64,000 bases of DNA, taken from Tyzzerella sp. (GTDB lineage Bacteria; Bacillota; Clostridia; Lachnospirales; Lachnospiraceae). This document shows, in pieces, positions 51,434-60,581 of this stretch. How positions within the stretch are numbered: the stretch's first letter is position 1; every line of letters starts with the position of its first letter. The notes below the pieces were generated by a model. That model had not been told where the DNA came from. It ran no database searches and saw only the letters and a program-made list of their open reading frames with translations. The position numbers and the translations under genes are program-made. The stretch covers positions 124,001 through 188,000 of the forward strand of contig JAFUOS010000013.1 in assembly GCA_017472665.1 (NCBI GenBank). Reading direction: 5' to 3'.

Positions 51434-52086
51434 AAAAGAAAAAAATCATTTTTTATAGTCTTATGTTTTTGCCATTGATAGTTGTTTTGATTGCCTTACA
51501 GTTCTTACCAGAGCAAATTCCAGCTCATTATGATTTGAATAATCAAGTAACACGTTGGGGCAGTAAATACGAAACGTTAATTTTCCCTGTGATCACAGTT
51601 TTATTTGGCTACTTCATGCTTGGCATGGCTAAATTCTCTTCAAAACAAGAAGAAAATGGAAGTAACAACGAAAATGTATGTATTGTGGCAGGAATTGTAT
51701 CTCTTACACTTTTTAACGTTATGACAGGTTATTTCCTGTATGCTGATTTCAATTCAATTGAAAATCTCTCTTCAATTGCATTTGATATTAATCAACTTTT
51801 ATTTGGACTGCTTGGTGTTGCAATGATTATATTAGGTAATATTATGCCAAAATTGCGAATGAACTCAGTTGCTGGACTGAGAACAGTATGGAGTATGAAA
51901 AATGAAACAACGTGGAAAAAAAGCCAACGTTTTGGCGGTATTTCATTTATTTTAGGCGGTGTTATTATAATCATAGTATGCTTTATAACAAAAGGTTTTT
52001 CTTGTTTCTGGTGGACAATGGGCATTGTAGCAATACTTTTGGTTGTTGACGTCTACTATACATACACATTATCAAAAAAATACTGA
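51430..52086 (+). CDS. sdpI: SdpI-family immunity/signalling membrane protein
   Basis: The 218-residue protein has six spans. An N-terminal DUF1648 part (LPEQIPAHYDLNNQVTRWGS) is followed by an SdpI part (GNIMPKLRMNSVAGLRTVWS, WKKSQRFGGISFI). SdpI sequesters SdpR and protects against SdpC in Bacillus. Here it is translationally coupled to the repressor, so the same logic is likely, but the inducer is unknown. Confidence 0.88.
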   Translation: MKKKKIIFYSLMFLPLIVVLIALQFLPEQIPAHYDLNNQVTRWGSKYETLIFPVITVLFGYFMLGMAKFSSKQEENGSNNENVCIVAGIVSLTLFNVMTGYFLYADFNSIENLSSIAFDINQLLFGLLGVAMIILGNIMPKLRMNSVAGLRTVWSMKNETTWKKSQRFGGISFILGGVIIIIVCFITKGFSCFWWTMGIVAILLVVDVYYTYTLSKKY

Positions 52087-52122
52087 TATAGAGAAATGTT
52101 TATCTGAATAAAGGAAATATGT

Positions 52123-52449
52123 ATGACAACATTAATATGTTTTATTATTGCCGTGACCATTCTGTATTTTATCGAGTTATCGGATGGTGGTTTCAATACG
52201 GATGATTTTATGGCATATCTTATAGCAGTAGTTATTTTGGGGCTGCACACATACTTATGCACAAGGAAAAGCGCAATCTGGGGAGCAGTAGTACCAATCC
52301 TCGTTTGTGCATCGTTTTACCCTGTGTATCGGCTGATTGAACCTACCGGAAGCTCACTATTTATGTTAATCTGTTTGTATGTAATATTGCTAGTTCTATG
52401 CTTATATTTGTGGCGAGATATTAGAAAGAAAAAATCCAAAGAAGATTAG
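52123..52449 (+). CDS. Four-span membrane protein of unknown function
   Basis: The 108-residue protein (GGAAAT box before ATG 52123) has spans near residues 3-17, 28-46, 52-66 and 78-97, with a short FNTDDF loop and a lysine-rich end (IRKKKSKED). No family is recognised. It lies 36 bases behind sdpI and may belong to the same operon. Confidence 0.6.
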   Translation: MTTLICFIIAVTILYFIELSDGGFNTDDFMAYLIAVVILGLHTYLCTRKSAIWGAVVPILVCASFYPVYRLIEPTGSSLFMLICLYVILLVLCLYLWRDIRKKKSKED

Positions 52450-52531
52450 GCAATTGCAACTAACGGTTGACATATAGTTGGTAGACAGCGCATCCATTCC
52501 ATAATAGGATACGAATGAAAGGATGATTAGA

Positions 52532-53095
52532 ATGAAATTAGGAGAGAATATTAGAGAAAAGCGTAAAGAGTTGAAACTGTCGCAGGAATATATTGCAGAG
52601 CAACTTGGAGTGAGCCGACAGGCAGTATCCAAATGGGAAACAGGGCAAACAGATCCAACAGCGAAAAATCTTGTGGAGTTGGCACAACTGTTTGGGATTA
52701 CAGTTTCAGAGTTGGTTGAATCTGGTCAACTGGCACAAGGTAATCAGTCAGAAAAGCCTGCGAAAAATGCAGTGTTCCGCAAAAACATGGAAGTTATGGT
52801 AGCATCTTTTTACTCAGGTGCAGTAATCATGACAGGCATAACAACCAATGACAGAGGATTCTACATCTTCGCAGATGTTATGGTGTTGTTTCTTGCGATT
52901 GCTATGTGCGTGAACATTATGAGATTACCGGAAGAAGTACGTCTTAAAATGGCATTAAAGGAACTTACATATTGCATAACAGTATATTGTGTCATGACAT
53001 TCCTTACACCGGTAATTGGTAATGTATTTTCAGGAGCGATAGTTTGTATACTTATGTTGCTGTATATGAAGTATGTCCGATTCAAGGAATATTAA
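52532..53095 (+). CDS. XRE-family regulator with C-terminal membrane spans
   Basis: ATG 52532 is placed well after AAAGG (an ATG at 52523 overlaps it). Residues 1-60 are an HTH_3 domain (LSQEYIAEQLGVSRQAVSKW). Residues about 85-185 hold four hydrophobic segments (SGAVIMTGITTNDRGFYIFA; VMVLFLAIAMCVNIM; ITVYCVMTFLTPVIGN; AIVCILMLLYMKYV). It is thus a membrane-anchored DNA-binding protein, like the MerR protein at 48013 and the XRE protein at 53416. Confidence 0.85.
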   Translation: MKLGENIREKRKELKLSQEYIAEQLGVSRQAVSKWETGQTDPTAKNLVELAQLFGITVSELVESGQLAQGNQSEKPAKNAVFRKNMEVMVASFYSGAVIMTGITTNDRGFYIFADVMVLFLAIAMCVNIMRLPEEVRLKMALKELTYCITVYCVMTFLTPVIGNVFSGAIVCILMLLYMKYVRFKEY

Positions 53096-53125
53096 AAAAA
53101 TGATGATTTGAAATGGAGGTTCAGT

Positions 53126-53311
53126 ATGAAACCATTAAGTAAAAAGAGAGTATTTATTCTAACTATGTTTTTATGGGTGATTGATGTGGTATGCGTTGTA
53201 TTACTGGCATTAAATACAAGACCATTGACTACCATTCTTTTGGGAATTGCCTGGACGAACTTCTTTGGCTATCTCGTTTGGCGTATGATTGACAGGATAG
53301 AAACCAATTAG
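53126..53311 (+). CDS. Small two-span membrane protein
   Basis: ATG 53126 follows GGAGG. The 61 residues begin MKPLSKKRVFILTMFLWVID and contain two spans and a WRMIDRI end. The family is unknown. It lies between two membrane-tethered XRE regulators and could be their partner. Confidence 0.6.
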   Translation: MKPLSKKRVFILTMFLWVIDVVCVVLLALNTRPLTTILLGIAWTNFFGYLVWRMIDRIETN

Positions 53312-53415
53312 CAAGAGGCTTTGCAACGTTCTGTTGCGGAAGTTCCTTTGTATGATGGAAGAATGCAACAGTCATCTATGCTGTTCTATAAGCAGATGAA
53401 AAGGAGGTATGAGAT

Positions 53416-53958
53416 ATGGCTTTTGGAGAAACACTTACAAGCCTTCGCAAGGCAAAGGGATTGTCCCAGGAACAGTTAGCGGAAACACTTAACATTGCAA
53501 GGCAAACGATATCAAAGTGGGAGTTAAATCAATCCACGCCGGATATGAATTATATTGCACAACTGAGCGAATTTTTCAATGTGTCTACAGATTATTTAAT
53601 CAAAGGTGAACACAAAGAAGAAAATAGTGTATTAAAAACTGAGACATTACCTTCAGGCAACATCATACAGACTGGCAATACATCAAGTGATAAAGTAGCA
53701 TACAAATGGTGCTTTTTACTAGGGGTTATCAGTATTACCATATCGTTTGGTGGGATTATTGCATTTGGGATATGTTCTGTCTTACACCCGTGGGGAGTAA
53801 TGATAGATGACATGTATTTTGAAGGATTAGCAGGGTTTCTTTTGGGTACAAAGTCGCTTTTGTTCTTTGCCATACTCGTTATTACTTTATTAGCAGGAAT
53901 ATCATTAGCTGCATACGGAATCATAAAACAGATAAAAAGAACAGAGGGTAGGAAATAA
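53416..53958 (+). CDS. XRE-family regulator with C-terminal membrane spans (second copy)
   Basis: GGAGG before ATG 53416. Residues 1-65 are HTH_3 (LRKAKGLSQEQLAETLNIAR, ISKWELNQSTPDMNYIAQL). A polar linker and then two spans follow (CFLLGVISITISFGGIIAFG; SLLFFAILVITLLAGISLAA), ending in RTEGRK. A typical Firmicutes membrane-tethered XRE protein with the sensory part probably in the span region. It is likely linked to the surface protein gene 120 bases downstream. Confidence 0.87.
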   Translation: MAFGETLTSLRKAKGLSQEQLAETLNIARQTISKWELNQSTPDMNYIAQLSEFFNVSTDYLIKGEHKEENSVLKTETLPSGNIIQTGNTSSDKVAYKWCFLLGVISITISFGGIIAFGICSVLHPWGVMIDDMYFEGLAGFLLGTKSLLFFAILVITLLAGISLAAYGIIKQIKRTEGRK

Positions 53959-54079
53959 GGTATAACAGAAAATATCTAGAAAAGAAGCCGGCAATTATCC
54001 TTATAACAACTGGGCTTATTTTACGAAAGAAAGTAAAACAAGGGGACTTATAACAGATGGTCATCAGGGAGGTGTAGCC

Positions 54080-55537
54080 ATGAAACGCAACAAGGGAATC
54101 ATTTATTTCATTGGTTTATTATGCGGTGGCATTATGCTGTGCAGCCAAACGTTTTCAGTATATGCAAATTCCGCTCAGACACATTGGGAAGGGGTAGATT
54201 CATCAGGTGCTATTATTACAGAAGAGAATAGCCCTATCGTAGTTGAAAAGGAAATATTGACTTTTGATATCCAGGAGTTTCCGTCAAATCATTATAATGA
54301 AGTTGAGGAATTTCTTGCATATAGCGGAAAAGTTACCGCTGAATATTCTTTTTATAATCCTGCAGATTATGCAGTCACAGCTAAGATGAGATTCCCATTT
54401 GGGAATGCGCCGGATTATGTGCATATTATAGATGAACATAATCTAGTTTATGATTGGTATCCATACAATACGGACACAGAAAAATATGATATCACCATAA
54501 ATGGGGAAGTAATTGATAAAACCGTTCGCCATTCGCTGACTTACCCTTATGCACAGTTCGATTTGAAAGAGGATATGACTTTGCTTTCAGATGGTTACAT
54601 GGAAGATGATTTTTATTATCCGGAGCAGAGCGTTACGAAATATACCTATCAGATTAGTGGCGTAGATTTGGGTGAGTACTATGCTGCAAATGTTGCGTTT
54701 GATGTATCGGCTGATATGAAAGACACGGCTGTCTATTTTCAAGAGCAAAGCGGCGGCCACACGCAGAAGAACGGTGACATGCGCATCAGTGCGTGGGTAG
54801 AAGGAAATGAACAGACAATTACACTATATGCAATCGGAAAACCATTTCCGTCTGCACCAAAATGGAAATTCTATGAAAATGGTGGTGTGGAAGATAAGGA
54901 AGAAATTAAGGGACAAGCTACCTTACAAAATATGGAAACTATTACTTTTTTAGATTTCGCCTTGGCAGACTGGCATGAAGAAATCGGAGTGTCACAGACA
55001 GACTGGTATAATGTAGTGTTTGCGGAAGTGAAGGAAGATGCGACACATTACAATCATCCGATTGTGGATTTGGAGCGATATAAACAAGAATATAAAGGGT
55101 ATCTGATGCGTTGGTACGAGTATGAAATTACATTGGAACCGGGAGAACGCATTGTTAACACCATGATTGCACCAATTTATCCGTCTATTAACGGGAGACA
55201 TGAGCCTACCGTATATGGCTACAAATATTTGCTTTCACCTGCAAAAACGTGGAAGGAGTTCGGTGAGTTGGAGATTCGCATCAATACACCATATTTCTTA
55301 ACAGAAAACAGTATAGAAGAATTTACCAAAACAGATGACGGTTATTACTTGAAACTGGATGGGTTGCCGGAAAACGAACTGGAATTCACCTTATGTTCAT
55401 CTAAAAATCCAGTGTATGCGATTATGCCGGGAAGGGATTATTATCCAACAAGAATGATTCTTAGTATTGCAGCAGGTGTGGTTTTACTGAGTGTTGGAAT
55501 CATTGTGTATGTGAAAGTACGCAGAAGAGAAAAGTGA
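54080..55537 (+). CDS. Large single-pass surface protein of unknown function
   Basis: The 485-residue protein has a signal peptide (GIIYFIGLLCGGIMLCSQTF ending near VYANS). A 420-residue ectodomain of beta-rich character follows (YSGKVTAEYSFYNPADYAVT; YEYEITLEPGERIVNTMIAP), then one C-terminal span (MILSIAAGVVLLSVGIIVYV) and a basic cytosolic tail. It contains no enzyme motif that I recognise. GGGAGG precedes the ATG. The type I topology suits a receptor or adhesion role. Confidence 0.7.
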   Translation: MKRNKGIIYFIGLLCGGIMLCSQTFSVYANSAQTHWEGVDSSGAIITEENSPIVVEKEILTFDIQEFPSNHYNEVEEFLAYSGKVTAEYSFYNPADYAVTAKMRFPFGNAPDYVHIIDEHNLVYDWYPYNTDTEKYDITINGEVIDKTVRHSLTYPYAQFDLKEDMTLLSDGYMEDDFYYPEQSVTKYTYQISGVDLGEYYAANVAFDVSADMKDTAVYFQEQSGGHTQKNGDMRISAWVEGNEQTITLYAIGKPFPSAPKWKFYENGGVEDKEEIKGQATLQNMETITFLDFALADWHEEIGVSQTDWYNVVFAEVKEDATHYNHPIVDLERYKQEYKGYLMRWYEYEITLEPGERIVNTMIAPIYPSINGRHEPTVYGYKYLLSPAKTWKEFGELEIRINTPYFLTENSIEEFTKTDDGYYLKLDGLPENELEFTLCSSKNPVYAIMPGRDYYPTRMILSIAAGVVLLSVGIIVYVKVRRREK

Positions 55538-55538
55538 G

Positions 55539-55706
55539 ACAGTTTCTAACGTTAACGGTATAGGAAATTTACGAATACTTAATAAGAGCAGCCACATTTA
55601 TAGTCTTATCTTGGCAAAGTACAAAGGTGATGTACTTGTCTTTAAGGGGCACGTTACAGCAGGTGTGACAAATGAAGTTCAAGTGATGGAAACAGACGAG
55701 ATTTGA
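55539..55706 (+). pseudogene. Fragment resembling the C-terminus of an ATP-dependent DNA ligase
   Basis: A frame open from the end of the surface protein gene gives SSHIYSLILAKYKGDVLVFK, GHVTAGVTNEVQVMETDEI, then TGA at 55706. 'YKGxxLVFKGHVTxGV' is like the OB-domain end of LigD-type ligases as I remember them. There is no start codon and no catalytic domain, so this is a gene tail left at the island's right border. Confidence 0.4.
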
Positions 55707-55796
55707 TGAAAATAGGAAATATTGACAAAGTCGCTAAAATTAAATAGATAAAGATAGATGAAAATAGACAAAATCACCTCCGTCAAGAAAAAATAC

Positions 55797-55825
55797 TTGA
55801 CACCCATACAAAAATCGTATATGAT
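55797..55825 (+). promoter_or_regulatory. Promoter of the ylxM-ffh operon
   Basis: TTGACA (55797-55802), 17-base spacer, TATGAT (55820-55825). It lies inside a possible 28-codon upstream extension of ylxM, which supports the start at 55842. Confidence 0.75.
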
Positions 55826-55841
55826 AGCAAAGGTGATTCAA

Positions 55842-56177
55842 ATGAATGGACTTTTAGAACAAGCATTATTATATGATTTTTATGGTGAGTTACTTACGGA
55901 TCACCAAAAAGAAATATACGAACAGTTCGTATTAGAAGATTTGTCTTTAAGCGAGATTGCAGAAGACGCCGGTATCAGCAGACAAGGCGTACATGACCTG
56001 ATAAAACGTTGTAACAAGATTTTGGAAGGCTATGAAGCAAAACTGCATCTGGTAGAAAAATTTTTATCCGTCAAAGCAAAAGTACAGCAGATCAATGAAC
56101 TGCTGGAGGAAGAAAGCGAAGACGAACTGATACAGAATATCAGACAAATCGCAGGAGAAATATTAGAGGAGTTGTAG
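55842..56177 (+). CDS. ylxM: YlxM family DNA-binding/SRP-associated protein
   Basis: ATG 55842 after AAAGGTGAT gives 111 residues, the usual YlxM length; starting at 55758 would translate the promoter. The core [20 protein letters not shown] and [20 protein letters not shown] is a sigma-70 region 4-like helix-turn-helix. A coiled coil ([20 protein letters not shown]) follows. In other bacteria YlxM modulates Ffh activity, and the gene directly precedes ffh here too. Confidence 0.9.
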   Translation: MNGLLEQALLYDFYGELLTDHQKEIYEQFVLEDLSLSEIAEDAGISRQGVHDLIKRCNKILEGYEAKLHLVEKFLSVKAKVQQINELLEEESEDELIQNIRQIAGEILEEL

Positions 56178-56178
56178 T

Positions 56179-57534
56179 ATGGCATTTGATAGTTTGTCAG
56201 AAAAACTGCAGAATGTATTTAAAAACCTTCGCAGCAAAGGCCGTTTAACAGAAGATGATGTAAAAGCGGCACTTAAGGAAGTAAAGATGGCTCTTTTAGA
56301 AGCTGACGTAAACTTCAAGGTTGTAAAGGGATTTATCAAAGATGTTCAGGAACGTGCGATTGGCCAGGATGTTATGAACGGACTCAATCCGGGACAGATG
56401 GTAATCAAAATCGTAAACGAAGAGCTTATTAAGCTCATGGGTTCCGAGACAACAGAGATAAAACTTCAGCCAGGTCAGGCGACGACAGTCATCATGATGG
56501 CAGGTCTTCAAGGTGCCGGTAAAACGACTACGACTGCTAAGATTGCTGGAAAGTTCAAATTAAAAGGCAAGAAACCATTACTGGTTGCCTGTGACGTATA
56601 TCGTCCGGCGGCAATCAAACAATTGCAGATTAACGGTGAAAAGCAAGGCGTCGAAGTATTTGCGATGGGTGAAAATCACAAGCCGGCAAATATTGCAAAA
56701 GCCGCTTTGGAACACGCTGCAAAGAATGGTAACAATCTTGTAATCCTGGATACTGCAGGTCGACTTCACGTGGATGAAGACATGATGGCAGAATTACAGG
56801 AGATTAAAGAAACTGTGACCGTGCATCAGACCATTTTAGTGGTAGATGCGATGACAGGTCAGGATGCAGTCAATGTAGCCAGCAGTTTCAATGAGAAAAT
56901 CGGAATCGACGGAGTCATTGTTACAAAATTAGACGGTGATACCCGAGGTGGTGCTGCACTTTCCATTAAGGCAGTTACAGGCAGACCGATTCTCTACGTA
57001 GGTATGGGTGAAAAACTTTCCGATTTGGAACAGTTTTATCCAGACAGAATGGCTTCCCGTATTTTGGGAATGGGCGATGTGCTCAGCCTGATTGAAAAAG
57101 CAGGCGAGAGCATTGACGAAGAACAAGCCAAAGAGATGACGAGAAAAATGAAAAAAGCCCAGTTTGATTTTGAAGACTATCTTATGAGTGTTCAGCAGAT
57201 GAGGAAAATGGGCGGTCTTTCAAACGTCATGAATATGATGCCCGGCCTTGGGGTAGGCAATGCCAAAATCAAGGATGAAGATATGGATGCAGGCGAAAAG
57301 CAGATGGCACGAATTGAATCTATTATATATTCAATGACACCACAGGAACGACGCAATCCGGATATTTTAAATCCATCAAGAAAACACCGCATTGCAAAAG
57401 GTGCCGGTGTAGATATCAGTGAAGTCAATCGTCTCGTGAAGCAGTTTGAACAAATGAAGAAGATGATGAAACAGCTTCCGGGTATGATGGGTGGCAAAGG
57501 TGGTAAGAAAGGAAAGTTCAGACTTCCTTTTTAA
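56179..57534 (+). CDS. ffh: Signal recognition particle protein Ffh
   Basis: The 451-residue GTPase has the N domain, then G1 GLQGAGKTTTTAKIAG (about residue 107), VACDVYRPAAIKQL, LDTAGRLHVDEDMM (G3) and TKLDGDTRGG (G4). A Met-rich M domain ends the protein (KMKKAQFDFEDYLMSVQQMR, NMMPGLG, MMKQLPGMMGGKGGKKG) and binds signal peptides and SRP RNA. Length is normal. It directs nascent membrane and secreted proteins to the translocon. It starts one base after ylxM. Confidence 0.97.
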   Translation: MAFDSLSEKLQNVFKNLRSKGRLTEDDVKAALKEVKMALLEADVNFKVVKGFIKDVQERAIGQDVMNGLNPGQMVIKIVNEELIKLMGSETTEIKLQPGQATTVIMMAGLQGAGKTTTTAKIAGKFKLKGKKPLLVACDVYRPAAIKQLQINGEKQGVEVFAMGENHKPANIAKAALEHAAKNGNNLVILDTAGRLHVDEDMMAELQEIKETVTVHQTILVVDAMTGQDAVNVASSFNEKIGIDGVIVTKLDGDTRGGAALSIKAVTGRPILYVGMGEKLSDLEQFYPDRMASRILGMGDVLSLIEKAGESIDEEQAKEMTRKMKKAQFDFEDYLMSVQQMRKMGGLSNVMNMMPGLGVGNAKIKDEDMDAGEKQMARIESIIYSMTPQERRNPDILNPSRKHRIAKGAGVDISEVNRLVKQFEQMKKMMKQLPGMMGGKGGKKGKFRLPF

Positions 57535-57595
57535 CACATAGATAAAAATGAAAACAAATTAACAAATCAAAAGAAAGATGTATGAGGTGAACAAA

Positions 57596-57841
57596 ATGGC
57601 AGTAAAAATCAGATTAAGAAGAATGGGTCAAAAGAAAGCTCCTTTCTATAGAATCGTAGTAGCAGATTCAAGATCTCCAAGAGATGGAAGATTTATTGAA
57701 GAAATCGGAACATATGATCCAACAGTAGATCCAAGCGCAATCAAAGTTGATGAAGAAGCAGCTAAAAAATGGTTAAACAACGGTGCTCAACCAACAGAAC
57801 AAGTTGCAAAAATCTTCAAGGTAGCAGGTATTGAAAAATAA
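57596..57841 (+). CDS. rpsP: 30S ribosomal protein S16
   Basis: The 81-residue protein begins [20 protein letters not shown] and has [20 protein letters not shown], the full S16 signature. The start at 57596 follows ATGAGGTG. Codon use is highly biased as expected for a ribosomal protein. It sits between ffh and khpA in the classic order. Confidence 0.97.
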   Translation: MAVKIRLRRMGQKKAPFYRIVVADSRSPRDGRFIEEIGTYDPTVDPSAIKVDEEAAKKWLNNGAQPTEQVAKIFKVAGIEK

Positions 57842-57867
57842 TTTGTTTGGGAATGGAGGCATGCGTA

Positions 57868-58095
57868 ATGAAAGAGTTAGTTGAAGTAATTACAAAAGCA
57901 TTAGTTGATCATCCTGAAGAAGTTGTTATTACAGAGAAAAATGAAGGAAAAGCAATTGTCATCGAAGTGAAAGTTGCTGATTCTGACATGGGTAAAGTAA
58001 TTGGAAAACAAGGTAGAATTGCGAAAGCGATTCGCGCAGTTGTGAAAGCAGCAGCCGCTAAGGAAGACAAAAAGGTAATCGTAGACATCGCGTAA
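57868..58095 (+). CDS. khpA: KH-domain RNA-binding protein KhpA (YlqC)
   Basis: The 75-residue protein from ATG 57868 (GGAGG upstream) is a single KH domain with the GxxG loop in GKVIGKQGRIAKAIRAVV. KhpA usually pairs with KhpB/EloR (Jag) and affects cell elongation and RNA metabolism. The position after rpsP is conserved in Firmicutes. Confidence 0.94.
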   Translation: MKELVEVITKALVDHPEEVVITEKNEGKAIVIEVKVADSDMGKVIGKQGRIAKAIRAVVKAAAAKEDKKVIVDIA

Positions 58096-58173
58096 TCGCG
58101 GTGTCTATTTGCTATCCTATACAGTCATGCACTGGCATAGTACTGTATACGCAGAGAATGATGAGGAGAATTT

Positions 58174-58680
58174 ATGGAGCAATTATTACAGGTAGGTGTA
58201 ATTTCATCCACACATGGTGTTCGAGGGGAAGTCAAAGTATTTCCAACCACCGATGATGTGAAGCGTTTCAAAAAATTAAAACAGGTAATCCTTGATACTG
58301 GAAGAGAGCATCTCACTCTAGAAGTGGAAGGTGTGAAATTCTTTAAACAGTTTGTCATCCTGAAATTCAAAGGGATTGACAATATCAATGACATTGAAAA
58401 ATATAAAGGCAAAAGCCTTTTGGTAGATAGAGCAAATGCAGTGAAACTTCATAAGAATGAATATTTTGTGGCAGATATGATTGGGCTTCAGGTATTCACA
58501 GAAGACGGAGAAGAATTTGGCGTAATGAAAGACGTAATGGAAACAGGCGCAAATGATGTCTATATCATCGACAGTCCAAAGCATGGAGAAGTCTTGATTC
58601 CAGCCATCAAACAGTGCATTTTAGAGGTAGATATTGAAGCAAGAAAGATGGTAATTCATCTGATGGAAGGTTTGGTATAG
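58174..58680 (+). CDS. rimM: Ribosome maturation factor RimM
   Basis: The 168-residue protein has the N-terminal beta-barrel start [20 protein letters not shown] and the PRC-barrel half with [18 protein letters not shown] and [19 protein letters not shown]. RimM binds S19 and helps 30S head assembly. It is followed by trmD after four bases, as in most bacteria. Confidence 0.95.
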   Translation: MEQLLQVGVISSTHGVRGEVKVFPTTDDVKRFKKLKQVILDTGREHLTLEVEGVKFFKQFVILKFKGIDNINDIEKYKGKSLLVDRANAVKLHKNEYFVADMIGLQVFTEDGEEFGVMKDVMETGANDVYIIDSPKHGEVLIPAIKQCILEVDIEARKMVIHLMEGLV

Positions 58681-58684
58681 ACTC

Positions 58685-59419
58685 ATGAATTTTCATATTT
58701 TAACATTATTTCCGGAAATGGTGATGAATGGATTAAATACAAGTATCGTAGGGAGAGCCATCAATAATCAGTTGCTTACAGTGGAAGCTATTAACATCCG
58801 CGACTTTGCAGAGAATAAGCATAATCGTGTCGATGATTATACTTACGGTGGCGGCGCAGGAATGCTGATGCAGGCTGGCCCGGTGTATGGTGCTTACCAA
58901 TCTGTTGTGGAAAAGACAGGCAAGACTCCGAGAGTGATTTATCTATCACCACAAGGACAGACATTTTCCCAGTCCATGGCGGAAGAATTTGCAAAGGAAG
59001 AAGAACTGGTTTTTCTTTGCGGACATTATGAAGGAATCGACGAGAGAGTTCTGGAAGAAATCGTGACAGACTATGTTTCGATTGGAGATTACGTATTAAC
59101 TGGCGGAGAACTCCCTGCAATGGTAATGATTGATGCTATTTCCAGACTGATACCGGGAGTGCTTCACAACGATACTTCGGCGGAATTCGAAAGTTTTCAG
59201 GACAACCTGTTGGAGTATCCGCAGTATACACGGCCTGAAGAATGGCATGGAAAGAAAGTGCCGGAAATTTTGATGTCCGGTCACCATGCGAACGTAGAAA
59301 AATGGCGTAGAGAACAATCCGTAATTCGTACGGCCCAGAGAAGACCAGATTTACTGGAAAAGGCGGTGCTTACAGAAAAAGAGAAAGAATTGGCAAAAAA
59401 GTACTTGCCAACAGAATAG
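58685..59419 (+). CDS. trmD: tRNA (guanine-N1)-methyltransferase
   Basis: The 244-residue SPOUT enzyme has [11 protein letters not shown] at its start and the knot motifs [22 protein letters not shown] and [20 protein letters not shown], plus [15 protein letters not shown]. It methylates G37 of tRNAs, preventing frameshifting. Length and motifs are normal. Confidence 0.96.
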   Translation: MNFHILTLFPEMVMNGLNTSIVGRAINNQLLTVEAINIRDFAENKHNRVDDYTYGGGAGMLMQAGPVYGAYQSVVEKTGKTPRVIYLSPQGQTFSQSMAEEFAKEEELVFLCGHYEGIDERVLEEIVTDYVSIGDYVLTGGELPAMVMIDAISRLIPGVLHNDTSAEFESFQDNLLEYPQYTRPEEWHGKKVPEILMSGHHANVEKWRREQSVIRTAQRRPDLLEKAVLTEKEKELAKKYLPTE

Positions 59420-59518
59420 AACTATGATAAAATAATTCGTGTTGTGAGAAGAAGAGAGATGGTCCTCTGGTACAAGTTAGGTATTAAGAACGTCCAAAAT
59501 ATAAGGAGGTCACACAAA

Positions 59519-59866
59519 ATGAACGAAATTATTAAGAAAATTGAAGCTGAACAATTAAAAGCAGAAGTACCTGCATTTAACGTTGGTGATACTGTTAAAG
59601 TTTACGGTAAAATCAAAGAAGGAAACAGAGAAAGAATCCAGGTTTTCGAAGGTGTAGTACTTAAGAAACAAGGTGGCGGCGCTAGAGAAACATTTACAGT
59701 TAGAAAAAATTCTAACGGAATCGGCGTTGAAAAAACTTGGCCATTACACTCACCAAACGTAGAAAAAGTAGAAGTAATCCGTAGAGGTAAAGTAAGAAGA
59801 GCAAAACTCAACTACTTAAGAGGACGCGTTGGTAAGAGAGCTAAAGTAAAAGAATTAGTAAAATAG
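59519..59866 (+). CDS. rplS: 50S ribosomal protein L19
   Basis: Start ATG 59519 after AAGGAGG; a longer reading from 59444 has no support. The 115-residue protein shows [40 protein letters not shown] and [20 protein letters not shown], the L19 signature. A terminator follows, ending the ylxM-rplS operon. Confidence 0.97.
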   Translation: MNEIIKKIEAEQLKAEVPAFNVGDTVKVYGKIKEGNRERIQVFEGVVLKKQGGGARETFTVRKNSNGIGVEKTWPLHSPNVEKVEVIRRGKVRRAKLNYLRGRVGKRAKVKELVK

Positions 59867-59876
59867 TAAATGTGAG

Positions 59877-59910
59877 AGGGACAACTACATAATTGTAATT
59901 GTCCCTTTTA
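59877..59910 (+). terminator. Rho-independent terminator after rplS
   Basis: AGGGACAA (59877-59884) pairs with TTGTCCCT (59899-59906) around 14 bases, followed by TTTAT. Confidence 0.85.
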
Positions 59911-59992
59911 TTCTATACAGGACAAGATAATTTGATTGTAATTTGGGGCTGAAACTTTCATTTGAGTTTTGGTTGAAATTGTGGGAGATTCT

Positions 59993-60568
59993 ATGTCGGG
60001 ATTATCGTTTGGAAAAAAGAGAAGAAGACAGGTCAATTATGAACTGATACAGGAAATTTTGAAATGGATTGTCCAAATCGCGATTGTATGTGTGATTGCA
60101 TTTGGATTGGTATGGTATTTTGGACAAAAGGTAAGTGTGATTGGGGATTCGATGAATCCGCAGCTTGAGAATGGAGATATTACACTTATCAATCGATTGG
60201 TTTACGACGCGAGAAAGCCAAAAAGAGGCGAAGTAATTGCCTTTAAGCCGAATGGCAATGAAAACTCGCATTACTATATTAAGAGGGTTATTGGACTTCC
60301 AGGAGAAACAATCGAATATGCCGATGGCAAGATTTTGATTGATGGGGAAGCGATTGAAGAAGATTATAAAACTATAAAGATAGAAGAATTGGGTCTTTTA
60401 GAGGAACCGATTACACTAGGTGACGATGAGTATTTTGTTCTGGGTGATGACAGACAAAACAGTGAAGACAGCCGCACGGCGAATGTTGGCAATGTGAAGC
60501 GGTCAGAGATTGCAGGGAAAGTATGGCTTGTTGTTTCGCCGATGAAGCACTTTGGGTTTGTGAAATAG
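59993..60568 (+). CDS. lepB: Signal peptidase I (copy 2)
   Basis: I take ATG 59993 (MSGLSFGKKRRRQV). An in-frame start at 59969 would place GDSM-like sequence before the membrane span. The 191-residue enzyme has one span (residues about 26-43), Ser53 in VIGDSMNPQL, Lys97 in YYIKRVIGLPGETIEY and GDDEYFVLGDDRQNSEDSR. It cleaves signal peptides outside the membrane. It belongs to a different subtype than the copies at 42670 and 61504. Confidence 0.93.
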   Translation: MSGLSFGKKRRRQVNYELIQEILKWIVQIAIVCVIAFGLVWYFGQKVSVIGDSMNPQLENGDITLINRLVYDARKPKRGEVIAFKPNGNENSHYYIKRVIGLPGETIEYADGKILIDGEAIEEDYKTIKIEELGLLEEPITLGDDEYFVLGDDRQNSEDSRTANVGNVKRSEIAGKVWLVVSPMKHFGFVK

Positions 60569-60581
60569 AAGGAGAAGTAAG

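Noticed and set aside
32573..55757. Complete integrative element or prophage
   Set aside because: No integrase, relaxase, coupling protein, capsid or terminase gene was seen; only fragments hint at past elements.
55758..55841. N-terminal extension of YlxM
   Set aside because: A consensus promoter lies inside it and YlxM normally begins near the later Met.
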